64,000 nt of DNA from Alligator mississippiensis. Its lineage: Eukaryota; Chordata; Crocodylia; Alligatoridae. This document shows positions 12,101 to 24,100 of this stretch, one piece after another. The notes under the pieces were generated by a model. That model did no database searches, was not told where the DNA came from, and saw only the letters and a list, made by a program, of their open reading frames with translations. Where the stretch lies: positions 349,406,203-349,470,202 of the forward strand of contig NC_081824.1 of assembly GCF_030867095.1 (NCBI RefSeq), in the 5' to 3' direction. How positions within the stretch are numbered: position 1 is the first letter of the stretch; the number at the start of each line of letters is the position of its first letter. A program made the translations under genes and the position numbers.

Positions 12101-15100
12101 TCCCTTTCCTGCTGTCTGCTCTGAGTTGCTCCTGCACCTGCCACCAGCAGTGAGCCAGGCCGGGGCTCAAGGGACCATGGTGCAGCTGCTTGCAGCCTAC
12201 TCACTGCCTGCTGCAAGCAGCCTGGGCTCCATGGATGGCAGCAGGAGCCTGCCCAGAGCCTGGGCCAGCTGTGGCAGGCAGCTGGGAGGCTGCAAGCAGC
12301 TGCCAAAGACTCATTGCTGGTGGCAGGTGCTCACATCCTCAGGATGGATAGCAGGGAAAGAGCCGGGACTGCACTGCCACAACAAGGATCAGGCCCCTTG
12401 CAGCTCCCCTGCTGTCCGCCCCTCATATGCCAACATCTTATGGTCACAGTTGTGGGTGTTTTTGACACTGCCCAAAAAGGTTGCCATCCTCTCATGTATG
12501 GCATAAAAGCAAAGAGGAATTTGGTTCTTTTTGCAGTATAAAATTAGTCAGATGTAAGTCAAAAGGAAACAGCTTCCTTCTGGAAGGAAACAGCTACAGC
12601 AGGATTACTGAGCATTATCTTCTCTCCCTTGGAAATCAGTTCTGGAGCAATACACTCCAAAACTGTATTTCTTGCATTTTAGGAAACTAAACTGAGCAAC
12701 AATACTGTGTAGATTTATGGCAGGCAGTTCAAGTAGAATCTTTTGAAATAGAAACATCTATTCCAGATGTGACAGCAGCCTTGCTTCTAATCAAAAGATT
12801 GTTGACATAGCCTTCTAGTTTCAGGTTAATGACATGGAATGCAATAAGATACCCATTTAGACATCATCTTCTTCAATATTCTGCAAACTGTTTTAAAAAA
12901 AAAGTAGTTGAGTGGTGCTTGCAAAGATATTATTCAGTTTCAGACAGACTCCACAAAGTTATTTGATAATGATAGGCCCATTAAGGTAAAACATTGACAT
13001 CATTTTGGAGAAGCATCTTGGTGGCTTCCAAAGTTTTACCTTATCTTTACTGAATAATTAATTTTTAAGTGTTATTCACTGGGACTGAAGCTTAGTCACC
13101 CAGCAAAATTCAATCATTACCATCTAGAAAATGACCTTCAGCCTGAAAAACATAAGTTCACAGGAATGGTATGATGAAGTCTTCTGTTGAAGTATCCTTG
13201 TCAGGTCAACATTAACATTCCATCATACAAGTGACTTATTAACTGGAGGTTTCAGAAATGTCAGAGTGCATGAAACTGTCAAGGAGCTGGAGATGTGCCA
13301 TTCTATCTTTGATTAGTTCATGATGGTTTAAAAAAGATGCCAGATATTCGTGGAAGTAAGTGAGTTTTTTACCTTTACCTGCTTAGATCTAGTAAAACAG
13401 TTTCTGTGTAGAAGAAGTAATGGAATTCATATGGACCTTATTGCATCAGGTTTAAAGCTGCAGATCCTGCTGGTAGATGACTGATTCATTAGCAGCTTGA
13501 ATGAACTTTCCCAACAGCTAGACAGGTCATCAGGGAGAAGTCTTATGAAGCCAGTCCTGCAGGAGTGTAACTGGTTTGCCTCTAGAAGGATTTGGAATTT
13601 TTTATTTGCCACATTTCTTTGGTGTGAGAGTCTACAGATGTTACCCTTCCACAGCTCTACATGTTATGGGTAATTGCATCATGGTACTGCAGTAAGCCAT
13701 CCTGGATAAAAATCTACACTAACATGGTTCACTGCTGTGTGGCTTTGTTGGATGCCATATGTGCAAAAAATGGGCATTGAGGAATGGCCAACAGAAAAGG
13801 GAAGCCAATATGAAAGATAAGCCACTAAGAAATTTGCTGCAGAAACAGCAGAGCAAATGAAGATGCACCAAGTGTCTCTCAGACAGTCTATTAAATACTG
13901 TGAGGTTGAAGTACTCCTAACTCATGTTCTGCACTGGAAGGAAACATAAAGAATCGGTAAAAGATATTGGTATATTCCAGGAGCTAGAAATCCTGGAGGA
14001 ATGCCTGATGATGTGCAGTCTGGTACAAGTTGGTCAAGCCCTGGAGACTTATGAAGCTAGTATAATTCTGGAACTCTGAGGGACATTCCCACTGACTTTT
14101 GGCAGCTAATCTGGGGAGGGCTTGGTCGATTTATGGAATAGCATACTGACGTCTGCCAAAGACACAGTGGCACACAGGCATCTACTTCTCCCGTGGCACT
14201 GGTGGCATAGTTCTCCCCAGTATCTAGGGGAGTTGATGCAGCTGAAGTGGTAGGACACAATTGGGTCTCATCCCATGCTGAATCCAACTAATTGTGGCAT
14301 AGATCCTTTTTGAAGGCCATGGCATGGCAGTTGTGGCAAAAAAAATCTTTTAATCTCTACTGCCATTGCATCTGCAAAATGCCCTCCGGTGGAACTGGTC
14401 TCGGTGGTGAATGGTATGGTTAATGTAGGTGTTTGCCACCTGAAAATAGTCTTTTATAGACTGCTGAGACAAGTTTGCTATCTACTTTGCAGACAAAATC
14501 TCCCTTATTCAGTACAGCTTGGGCACCACTACTTTTTCCTGCAGAGTCAGAATTCAAGGTTGGGATCTGTCTTGTCCAGTTTATATGGATTGGTTTCAAT
14601 TGGTGTCACCATCTGATGCAAAGTATGTGCTCAGGGGATGCAGGTGACCAGCGGTGAACTGGACCCATGTCTATGCTGGCTTGCACAAGTCTGTTGAGGG
14701 AACTGGGGCTGCTGCTAGAAGGGCTTTTGAGTGCTGCTTTTCTTCAGGAGGTCAGGTTGCCAGATAGTCTTAAGTCTGCAGTTGTCTGGCCCTTACTCTA
14801 GAAATTGTTGCTTGATACCTTCACCCTGTCTCCAACCTATCCTTTTTTGAGGAAGATCATTGAACCTTTAGGAAGGTCCAACAGCTTTAGGCACATCTGG
14901 ATGTTATTCCTAGACCCCTCAGTCTGCCTTTCACCCCAAATATAGCAGAGACTGCACCTGTGCCATTGGTTGATGCACTTCACCTAGATATTGATGGGAA
15001 ATTGTACCCTGCTGCTCTTGCTAGATCTTTCAGTGGCTTTTGATACAGTTGACTGTGAGGTGATGATGATGTTTACATAACCTACTGGGTATTCATGGTA

Positions 15101-18100
15101 CCTTGTTAATTGGTTCTGCTCTTTCCTAGCAGGAAAGTCTTAGAGGGTGGTGATAGGTGAGAGCTTGTTGTTCCCTAGGACTCCATCCTACTGTTCAACA
15201 TACATCTGAAGCTGCTGAGTAAAATTATGCAGAGATATGGAGCAAGGTGCCATCAGTATGCTGATGACACCGAGCTCTGTCTTTCTCTTTTGACCTGGAC
15301 TCCACAGTCTGTGTCCTTTTCCAGTATCTGACTACATTTGGAGATTGGATGCAGGTGAACCAATTGAAGCTGAATCCAGAGGTGATTTTGGTGGGCAGTC
15401 TACATGGCTGGGGGAGTGGAAGGTGGAATTGCTACGTTCTCTTAGTTGAGGCTTTCTTAACCAAAAAATTATTAAATTTAGCTTCCCTTTGTCCTTCAGT
15501 TTCTCAGCCTTCGGGTGGAATGGGATCCTGTGCTGTACCTGGATCATCAAGAGGTAGCAGCAGCTAGGAGTGCCTTTTACCAGCTCCATCTGGAGAGAAG
15601 GCTACAACCCTTTCTTTCTAATTTGGCCACAGTCACCCATGCCTTCATAATCTGGAAGCTAGACTACTGCAATGTAGGGCTGCAGTTGATGTCTGGAAGC
15701 TGCAGCTGGTACAGAACTCAGCAGCTCACCATTTGACAGGGGTTGAACATAACTCTGGTGCTTCAGTGGCTTGCCAGGCAAAATTCAAGGTGATGATTTT
15801 ACTTATAAGGCCTTAAATAGTCTGAAGCCTACATGCCTAAAGGGAAGCTCCTTGTCTTTTATGCCCTTTGTGATCCCTGAGGTTAGCCAAGAGCCACCTC
15901 TTGTGTGGACCATCAATTCATCTAGTTTGTTTGGCAGAAACATGTGGGAGGTCATCTGTGTAGTCCCTCATTTCTGGAACTTCTTCCCCCTTGAGGCTCA
16001 CAAGAGCCTGAGTTTGGACATCTTTTAGAAATGGTGCAAGACCTTCCTGTTTGACCAGGGATTTAATAGATGAAGCAAAACTGGGGTATTGTGTTTGGGC
16101 GGGCTCTGCAGGTTACCTTAAGAATCTACTGGCTACAGAACAAAATAAGTTATTTTGTTTCTCCCATTTTTTTTCTCTTGTTCACTTACTTTATAAGTTA
16201 TTTTGCTCTCATCTGTAAGCTGCCCTGAGCCTTTGTTAGGAAAGACAGCCTACAAGTGTAATATGTAATAAATAATCAAATAAATAAGTACATCTTCCAC
16301 AAAAGCTTCTCCACCAGCTGCAGTTAAGGAGAGACTGACTGGAATGTTCAAAGGAATGTGTTTGTACTCAGCAGAGGATGGTGTGTCACATGCACTAAAG
16401 GGACCTGTGCTGCTATCAAGGGATTTAAAAATATTAGATTAAATTTCCATAGTTGCAGTCTTCTGCTAGGAACTATAAATGAAAATCTTGCTTACGTGGT
16501 ATCTTAAGAGAAAGAACATGTACAAACAACACTAAGCGCTGGATAAGCAGTGCTTGTCAGATGAGTGATTTTTTTTTCCTGCTGCATGATGCATGAAGAT
16601 GAAGCTACCTTGTTAAATTTTATCAACAAAAATTGAGTGCCTTTGTTAAGTGACTGTAATAGAAAAATGACAAAACGAAGTGTACCTTTACAAAGACAAA
16701 AATGTGTATTTTTTCTCTTTTATTAAAAACAAAAAATTGGCATAATTTTAATTGAAAATAAAAGTCTGCTATACTGAAAGAATAACTAACTTGAAAGCTA
16801 TGTGTTAAGAATGAAAAAGAAGTCTGTGTTATATCCATATTTGCCTGCTTTGAGCTTGCTATTTTTAATAATTCAGATTTTTAAAGGACTTTGATTATGA
16901 CTGTTTGTAGTATTAGTTGTAATTGTAGGAATCTGACAGAATTGTGCATTTGTAAGCTATCTGACAAACTGTTGTGACTAACCTTAATACCTTCTTTGTA
17001 CCAAAAAGTTTTTGCTTACCAGTTATAGAATATTACATTCTAAATGAACCAGCTCTCTCATGATATATTAGTCATTTTAATTCCCCATCCAGCAAAACAA
17101 AAACGAAATGCAATGGGTACTTTACTATTTTTTACTCTATAATGTAAGATGCATATAAATCCAAAAGCCAGAGATATTTGGTTTTAGAGCAGTAAGTGGA
17201 TATTAGTCAATTCCATAATTATGTAGGGTTTACTTTTTTACATTATAGGCAGAACTCGCTACTGTTACTTCTGAATTTGAAAGTTACAAAGTCCGTGTTC
17301 ATAATGTTTTAAAGCAACAAAAGAATAAATCTGCTTCTCAAACTGAAACTGAGGGAGCCAAGCAAGAAAGGTAAACATTTATATTTATTGATTTCCCTTA
17401 ATCAAAAATTAGTCAAATCAAACAAGTGACATTTCTAGTATATTACACTAGATGGTAATATACCATAATATGGTCTTATGCTTGCTTATATAAAAGGGTA
17501 GGGGTTTGGAAGTCTTCTCTAGTCTACTACATTTTTTAATAGAAATATTTATCTTTGTAAGGATTCTTGTTTAGCTTTTTTGAGAACCATCTTACTTTGG
17601 CTTTAGAACGTTTTAATTAAGGGTTAACAGTTTACCCAGTTTACCCAGACAAAACCAAAAGGATGCAATTAACTTGTTGTGGAGCCTGTGTCTAGCTCCG
17701 CCTGGCCTATCAGGGTGTTGCCCCTCCCCTCAACTCGCCTGCCACGACTTGGATGTAATCAATTACCTTTAGAGGGGTCTACAGTGGAGATCTTTATCCT
17801 GGGTGGGGCCTCCCGATAGACAGTATTACTCACGGTTGAGTGACGCGGTGGTCCACGGGGCTCCGCCTCCCCTACACCCCGTCCACACGCCAACCGCTGG
17901 GTGATGCGTTCCAGATGTTTCCAGGCCCCGGTATGACAGCCTCAGACCGGGTGCCCGGTTCCCAGTCGTTCTCCCTCCTGCTGGGAGCAATTCCTTCTTC
18001 CTCCCTTCTTACAGAAAATACTCCTCCAAATCAGGAGGAGTTGGTGGGTGCTCCCCCTGGTTCCAGCTCCCTCCTGGAGCCTCCGCTGTCTCCCCTCTCC

Positions 18101-21100
18101 TACCGGCAGCAGAGCGCTCCCCTGCCTCCTGAGCGTCAGCCGCTTCAAGATACTGAGAGCATGCCTCGGCTTGCACTCTCTGACCGCCTTTCACTCTGCT
18201 GTTCGCGAAAGGCGTACAGCTCTTAGATAAGCTGCCTGCTTGAGACCCGCAGGCTGGGTCCTGTCCACTCTGTGCGAGAGCCCATAGCACGGGCTGCCCG
18301 CCCGTACTCTCTCTCCCTGGCTCCCCCTCTCTCCCTGTCCTGCCGGTGTTTTTAAACCTTCCCGCCGCAGCCGCTACGGCCGCTGGGATTGGCTCAGCTG
18401 TTTGCCGCACCGGGAACAGCTGTTGCCAGAACCTGCGTAATGGCGGTTTGCGCGGCTGCAGCCGTGGATGCGGCTCCTCTTCCCGCTGCTCTTCAGCCGG
18501 TACGTATGCCCCTCTGGGGGCTTGCTCTCGGGGTCTGGGGTCTGTGGGTCCTCCCTTCTCTCCCTCACTAGCCTGTGGGGGCACTTCGCCGCCACACTTG
18601 TGTATCCCAGTTCAGTCCAAACATTTTTACTGCTTTGAGTGTTAAAAGTAACATCTAAGAGCACACTTTAAAGACAGGAATCTTTATGCTTAAGTTGCAT
18701 CCATCGTATGAAAAAACTCCAAGTTGCTACAATAGTATAAATGATAATATAATGTTGGCAAGGTTATTTTGTTTGTATAGGGTCTTTCACGTGACGAAAA
18801 ATCATTAGAAAGGAAGGCAGAATGGAAATAACAATGTGTGATTGTCAGGAAAATTCAAGGGCTGGTCTAAAATCTGAATCCAAATCTCTTTGTATTTCAT
18901 GTTACTCCTTTGAAAGCTAGAGTTAGGCATCTAGTGAAGACACTCAGCAGAACAACACGCATGTGTGTGTTGGGGGGGGTGTACATCTTTTAAGGCTTGT
19001 TTTTCTGAGTTTTAAGACCCCAACCATATGTGCAGATAGAGGCACAGTGGGATCTGAAGCATGATCCATGCAGTCACACTTCCTGCCATGCCACAAATGG
19101 ATGTGCATGTTGTCTGACTAAGGTTACAGTATTCTAACTGAGGTCTTTTAGCATGTCTTTCCTATCATTTAGGCTAGGGACAGAAGTTATACACAAACCC
19201 ATTTAAGTGATCACTCAGAAACTGGTTCAAATCTGTAACACAACAGAAGTTCAATTCACTTAAACCACTTTCAAAATGGCTGAAAGTGGTTTAAGATAAA
19301 CCTGGTTAGATGTAGTATCACACCAAACTGATTTAGGTCAAACTGGTTTATGGAACTTCTTTCTAAGACCCTTTCCCAGTTCCAGTTAACTCACAATCCT
19401 CCAGCATCCCAGGATGCTTTACAGCCCTGAGCTGTACTGTCTGCTCCAGTGGAACAGGGTTGGCCCCACCGTTCTACTCCTAGAGCACTATCACTGCTCC
19501 AGGTTGGGCCACGCCTGGGTCAGGTCAGCATGCTGAGGTGGGGGGATTCAGCCCTCCCCCACCCACATGGGACCCTTGCCAGGGTTTAAACCGCCTCCCC
19601 CATCATACTCAGAAGGCCAGATGGGGGCTGGTCATGCCTCCCTCCAGAACTGACCTGACCAGGGTGCGGGGACTGGAGCAAATCAGCCCATGCGGGGCCC
19701 CGCCCCGGCTCCAATCTGGGCCCTGGACCCAGAGAAGCTGTTGCTACCAATGGTGGGGTGGGTAGCAAGCAGCTGGACGTGGAGCCACTGCTGCGCACTG
19801 CCACTGCTCTGCCCCTGCCCCAGGCTGCAGGGCCCCCCAAAGCGTGGGGCCCAGGGCGATCACCCTGATTTGCACCCCCCCCCAGGGATGGCCCTGCCTC
19901 CCCGCCCCCCCCCCCCCAGCTTGAGCAGGGAGGGGGGAAAAGCCTCAGAGGGCTGGTTTATCTCTCAGCTTTCCTCCTTTTTGTTTGGCAGTGGCCTGCT
20001 GGCTGGGAGACGTTCTCTAGCTCCCCCCAGCTTCTGGCCTGGGTCACCACATGCATGTGACTGCATTTCCAGAATCAGAAGTCAGTGTCTGTTTACTTGC
20101 TTCTCAGTTCAGTTCACACAGGTTAGACTAACCTGTGAAGATTGAATCGATTCAACCTTGGGCTTTTTGACTGTCTATCTAGCCTTAATGCAGGGGCATG
20201 CAATTATTTTGGGCGGAGGGCTGTTTAACAAGTTTTAGCAAACTGTCGAGGGCTGCATAGGTTGCCCCATCCCTTGACAGTTGCCCTGCCCTGTGGTTGC
20301 CACACTGGGACCAGAAGTCCTGCCCCCTAACCCCTGCCTTTTGCCACAGAAAGTCCCTCCCTTGCTGCCTCCCCTTGCCCCCCCCCCCCCCCCACTCCTT
20401 TTGGGAGTGGGGTTGCCATCTTAGAATCAGAAAAAAACAAATCATACACTAGAATTCAAACTCCTACTATAATATATTTTAATTTTATTACAAGAAATAT
20501 TTGTCATGACTTGTGATTGTATACTGTATATAGAAGGGATTGCATAATAACTCAGAAATAAAGTTTCACTCTTTCATATTGTGTGTATGTGTATGGTGGG
20601 GTGTGGGAGTATGTGGGGGGGTTATGAGAGGGTGTTGCTGTGTAGGGGGGTATAGGGTGTGTTGGGGTGTATGTATATGTTGATGGGTGTGGGTGTGAAG
20701 GGGAGGAAGGGGGGTGTAGGGACCTTCCACACACAACCCCCCCCCCCCCCATGGCATGCAGCCCCTGCTGCCTGCCAGCAGCAGCAGGTGAGGACATCAG
20801 GGTGCTCATGCCCAGTGCAGGCATGGCTCTGGCCAGTGCTGCAAGGGTGGAGGGAGTGTAGCCTGCCCTATCACTGGGGCTCTGCGCCATGTGCCTGCTG
20901 TTCCAGCACTTGCAGTGGGGGAAACCCCATACTGGAACCTTCTGCCTTCCTTGCTCCCTGCTGCACTGATCCCCACACTCCGCTGGGAGTGGAGGGAGCC
21001 CCACCTCCTGCTTTCCTGTGCAGTCCAGCATGGGGCTTCCCCGCTGCAAGTGTGGAGCTGCAGCATGCAAGGCGGAGACCCGAGAGGCGGCCAGCACTGT

Positions 21101-24100
21101 GCTGGGGGGCAGGGACACCCCACACAGCCTGCCTGGCCGTTTCTATCACAGGGGCTCTGCAGTACGTGCCTGCAGCTCCAACCTTCCCCGCTGCAAGCCC
21201 TGTGCTGGACTCTGTGGGGAAGTAGGCGGCAGGGCTCCCTCCACTCCCAGCAGAGTGTGGGACCCACCTAGCAGGGAGCAGGGGAGGCAGTAGGCTCTAG
21301 TGCAGGGCTTCCCCCACTGCGAGTGTTGCAGCTGCAGGCACACAGCGCAGACCCCCAGCAATAGGGAGGGCGGGTTCCACTCCCTCCCGCGCAGCGTTGG
21401 CCAGAGCTGCAGCCCACCAGGTGCCTGTGCCAGGCACGAACACCCTGACCTTCCTTCCTGCTGCTATTGCCCGCAACGGGGGCTGCATACCATGAGGGGA
21501 GTGTGGTGGGGTCCATACATGCCCAACCCTCACACCCTACCCAGCTGAACTCTATGCTCCCGCTGCCCCTCTGAGTGCTAGCTCTGTTCTGCGCTCCCAC
21601 TTCCACCCAGCTGCAACTCCACCCCCCACCCCACCAGCCCCACCACTTCCCTACCTGCTGCCCTGAGCGTGCAGGCTCTGGCTGCAGCAGGAGCCCTGCC
21701 TGGAAGCTGCTAGCTGGGCAGAGCCCCTTCACCCACGAGAGTGGGAGTGAGGCCCAATAGAGTATGTTGGGGGCTTGTACATGTGGGCACCTCACTCCCA
21801 CCCTTGTGGGTGGAAGGACTGGGCAGGGTGCAATTAGTTGGGGGGCCACTGTGGCCCAGATGAAAGTGCCTGGCTGACCGGATCCAGCCCACAGGCCATA
21901 TTTTGCCTACCCCTGCCTTAGTGTAATGAAAGAAATTAATTCAGCTCTGGTAAGTTGCCCATACTACTATTATAAATAGAAGTTCTGAAATATAATAATG
22001 TGTATACTTTTTTTTCCTTTAGAGAACATTTAGAAATGATGATAAACCAATTAAAAACCAAGTTACAAGATACCCAGAATAATTTACAAATCAATGTAAC
22101 TGAACTCCAAGCATTGCAGTCTGAACATGACACTCTGCTGGAAAGACATAATAAAATGCTGCAGGAGACAGTTGCAAAAGAAGCAGAACTCCGAGAAAAG
22201 TAAGATTCTCAAATGATCAGATACAGTGTATCACTAAACATGCAGCTAGTGCCAAATCGTTCTTTACTTGAGCTGATGAATTTATGAAAATGATTTAATT
22301 GTATGTGGGAAGTCAGAGGAATATAGCAAAAAGGCTGCTAGCTACTTGCCAATCTTCTGGAGTTTCTGCTCTGGGAACTGGATGGGAGCAAACTGGGAAT
22401 TTTAAATCTCTACATTTTTGTAAGATTATCTTTCTTTGAAGCTCACTATATCTAAGTTCTGTGTACTCTTAAGATGTAACTATTCCAATAGAGAATATAT
22501 TTATTTATTACTGTTATATCCTGCCCCATCCAAAAGGCTCAGAGAGGCTTATAATAAACAACTCAAAGAAAAGATTCCCCATACAGTACTCAAAGTTGGT
22601 GAACTTCAGTGCTCCTTGCCCAGCCCTCCTTCAGCCACTGCCTCCCTGCCCAAACCTCCACCCAAGTGAACCCTCCTGCTAATCCCAGCCATAGAATCAT
22701 AGAAAGTTAGGGTTGGAAGAGACCTCAGGAAGTCATCTAGTCCAACCCTGTGCTCAAGGCAGGACCATCCCCAACTAGATCATCCCAGCCAAACCTTTGT
22801 CTAGCGAGGTTTTGAAAACCTCCAAGGATGGTGGTTCCACCACCTCTCTGGATAACCTGTTCCAAAGTTTTACTACCCTCCTAGTCAGAAAATTCTTCCT
22901 AATATCTAACCTAAACTTCCCGTGCTGCAGATTGAGACCATTGCTCCTTGTTCTGTCATCTGCTGCCACTGAGAACAGTCTAGCTCCATCCTCTTCAGGT
23001 AGTTAAAGGCTGCTATTAAATCCTTTCTCAGTCTAGTTCCCACAGCCTTTCCTCAGAAGTAATGTGCCTCAGCCCCTCACCATTTTTGTTGCCCTCTGCT
23101 GGCCTCTTTCCAATTTGTCCACATCCTTTCTGTAATGGGGGACCCAAAACTGAACACAATACTCTAGATGTGAGCTCACCAGTGCTGAACAGAGGGGAAT
23201 AATCACTTCCCTTGAGCTACTTGCAACACGACTACCAGTGCAGCCCAGTATGCCATTAGCCTTCTTGGCAACAATGGCACCCTGCTGGCTCATGTTCAAC
23301 TTATTATCTACTGTAACCCCCCCCCCCAGGTCCTTTTCTGCAGAGCTGCTGCCCAGCCGTCAGCCCCCAGTCTGTACTGGTGCATGGGATTGACTTTGCA
23401 CTTGTCCTTGTTGAGTCTCATGAGATTCTGTTTGGCCCAATCCTCCAATTTGTCTAGCCCTACCCTACCCTCCAGTGTATTGACTACTCCCCCCCGGCTT
23501 GGTGTCATCCACAAACTTGCTAAGGGTGTGTTCCATCCCATCATCCAGGTCATTGATGAACACATTGAACAAAACCGGCCCCAGGACCAACCCCTGGGGC
23601 AGTCTACTTGATACCGGCTGCCAACTAGACATTGAGCCATCGATTACTACTCTCTGATCCCAATGCTCCATCCAGTTTTCTATCCACCTTACAGTCTATT
23701 CATCCAATTCAGACTTCCTTAGCTTGCCTGAAAGACTGTTGTGGGCGACCGTATCAAAAGCCTTGCTAAAATCAAGGTACACCACATCTGCCTGTCTTCT
23801 CTCATCCGCAGAGCCAGACATTTAGTCATAGAAGGAAATCGAGGTTGGTCAGGCATGACTTGCCCCTGGTGAATCCATGCTTACTGTTCCTAATTGCCTT
23901 TCTCCTCCAAGTGCTTAGAAATAGATTCCTTGAGGATCTGCTCCATGATTTTTCCAGGGACTGAGGTGAGGCTGACTGTCTGTAGTTCCCTGGATCCCTC
24001 CTTCTTCCCTTTCTTAAATATAGGCACTGTTTGCCCTTTTCCAGTCACCCAGGACCTCTCCTGATCACTCTGAGTTTTCAAAGATGATGGCCAATGGCTC

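Noticed and set aside
18009..18584. 191-codon open frame on the minus strand of the GC-rich intronic block
   Set aside because: Composition-driven: overlapping frames on both strands, low-complexity Arg/Gln/Pro content, no family resemblance.
20552..21849. Several long overlapping Cys/Pro-rich frames on both strands
   Set aside because: Produced by the palindrome and GC content of the hAT element 20,191-21,915; mirrored on the two arms.
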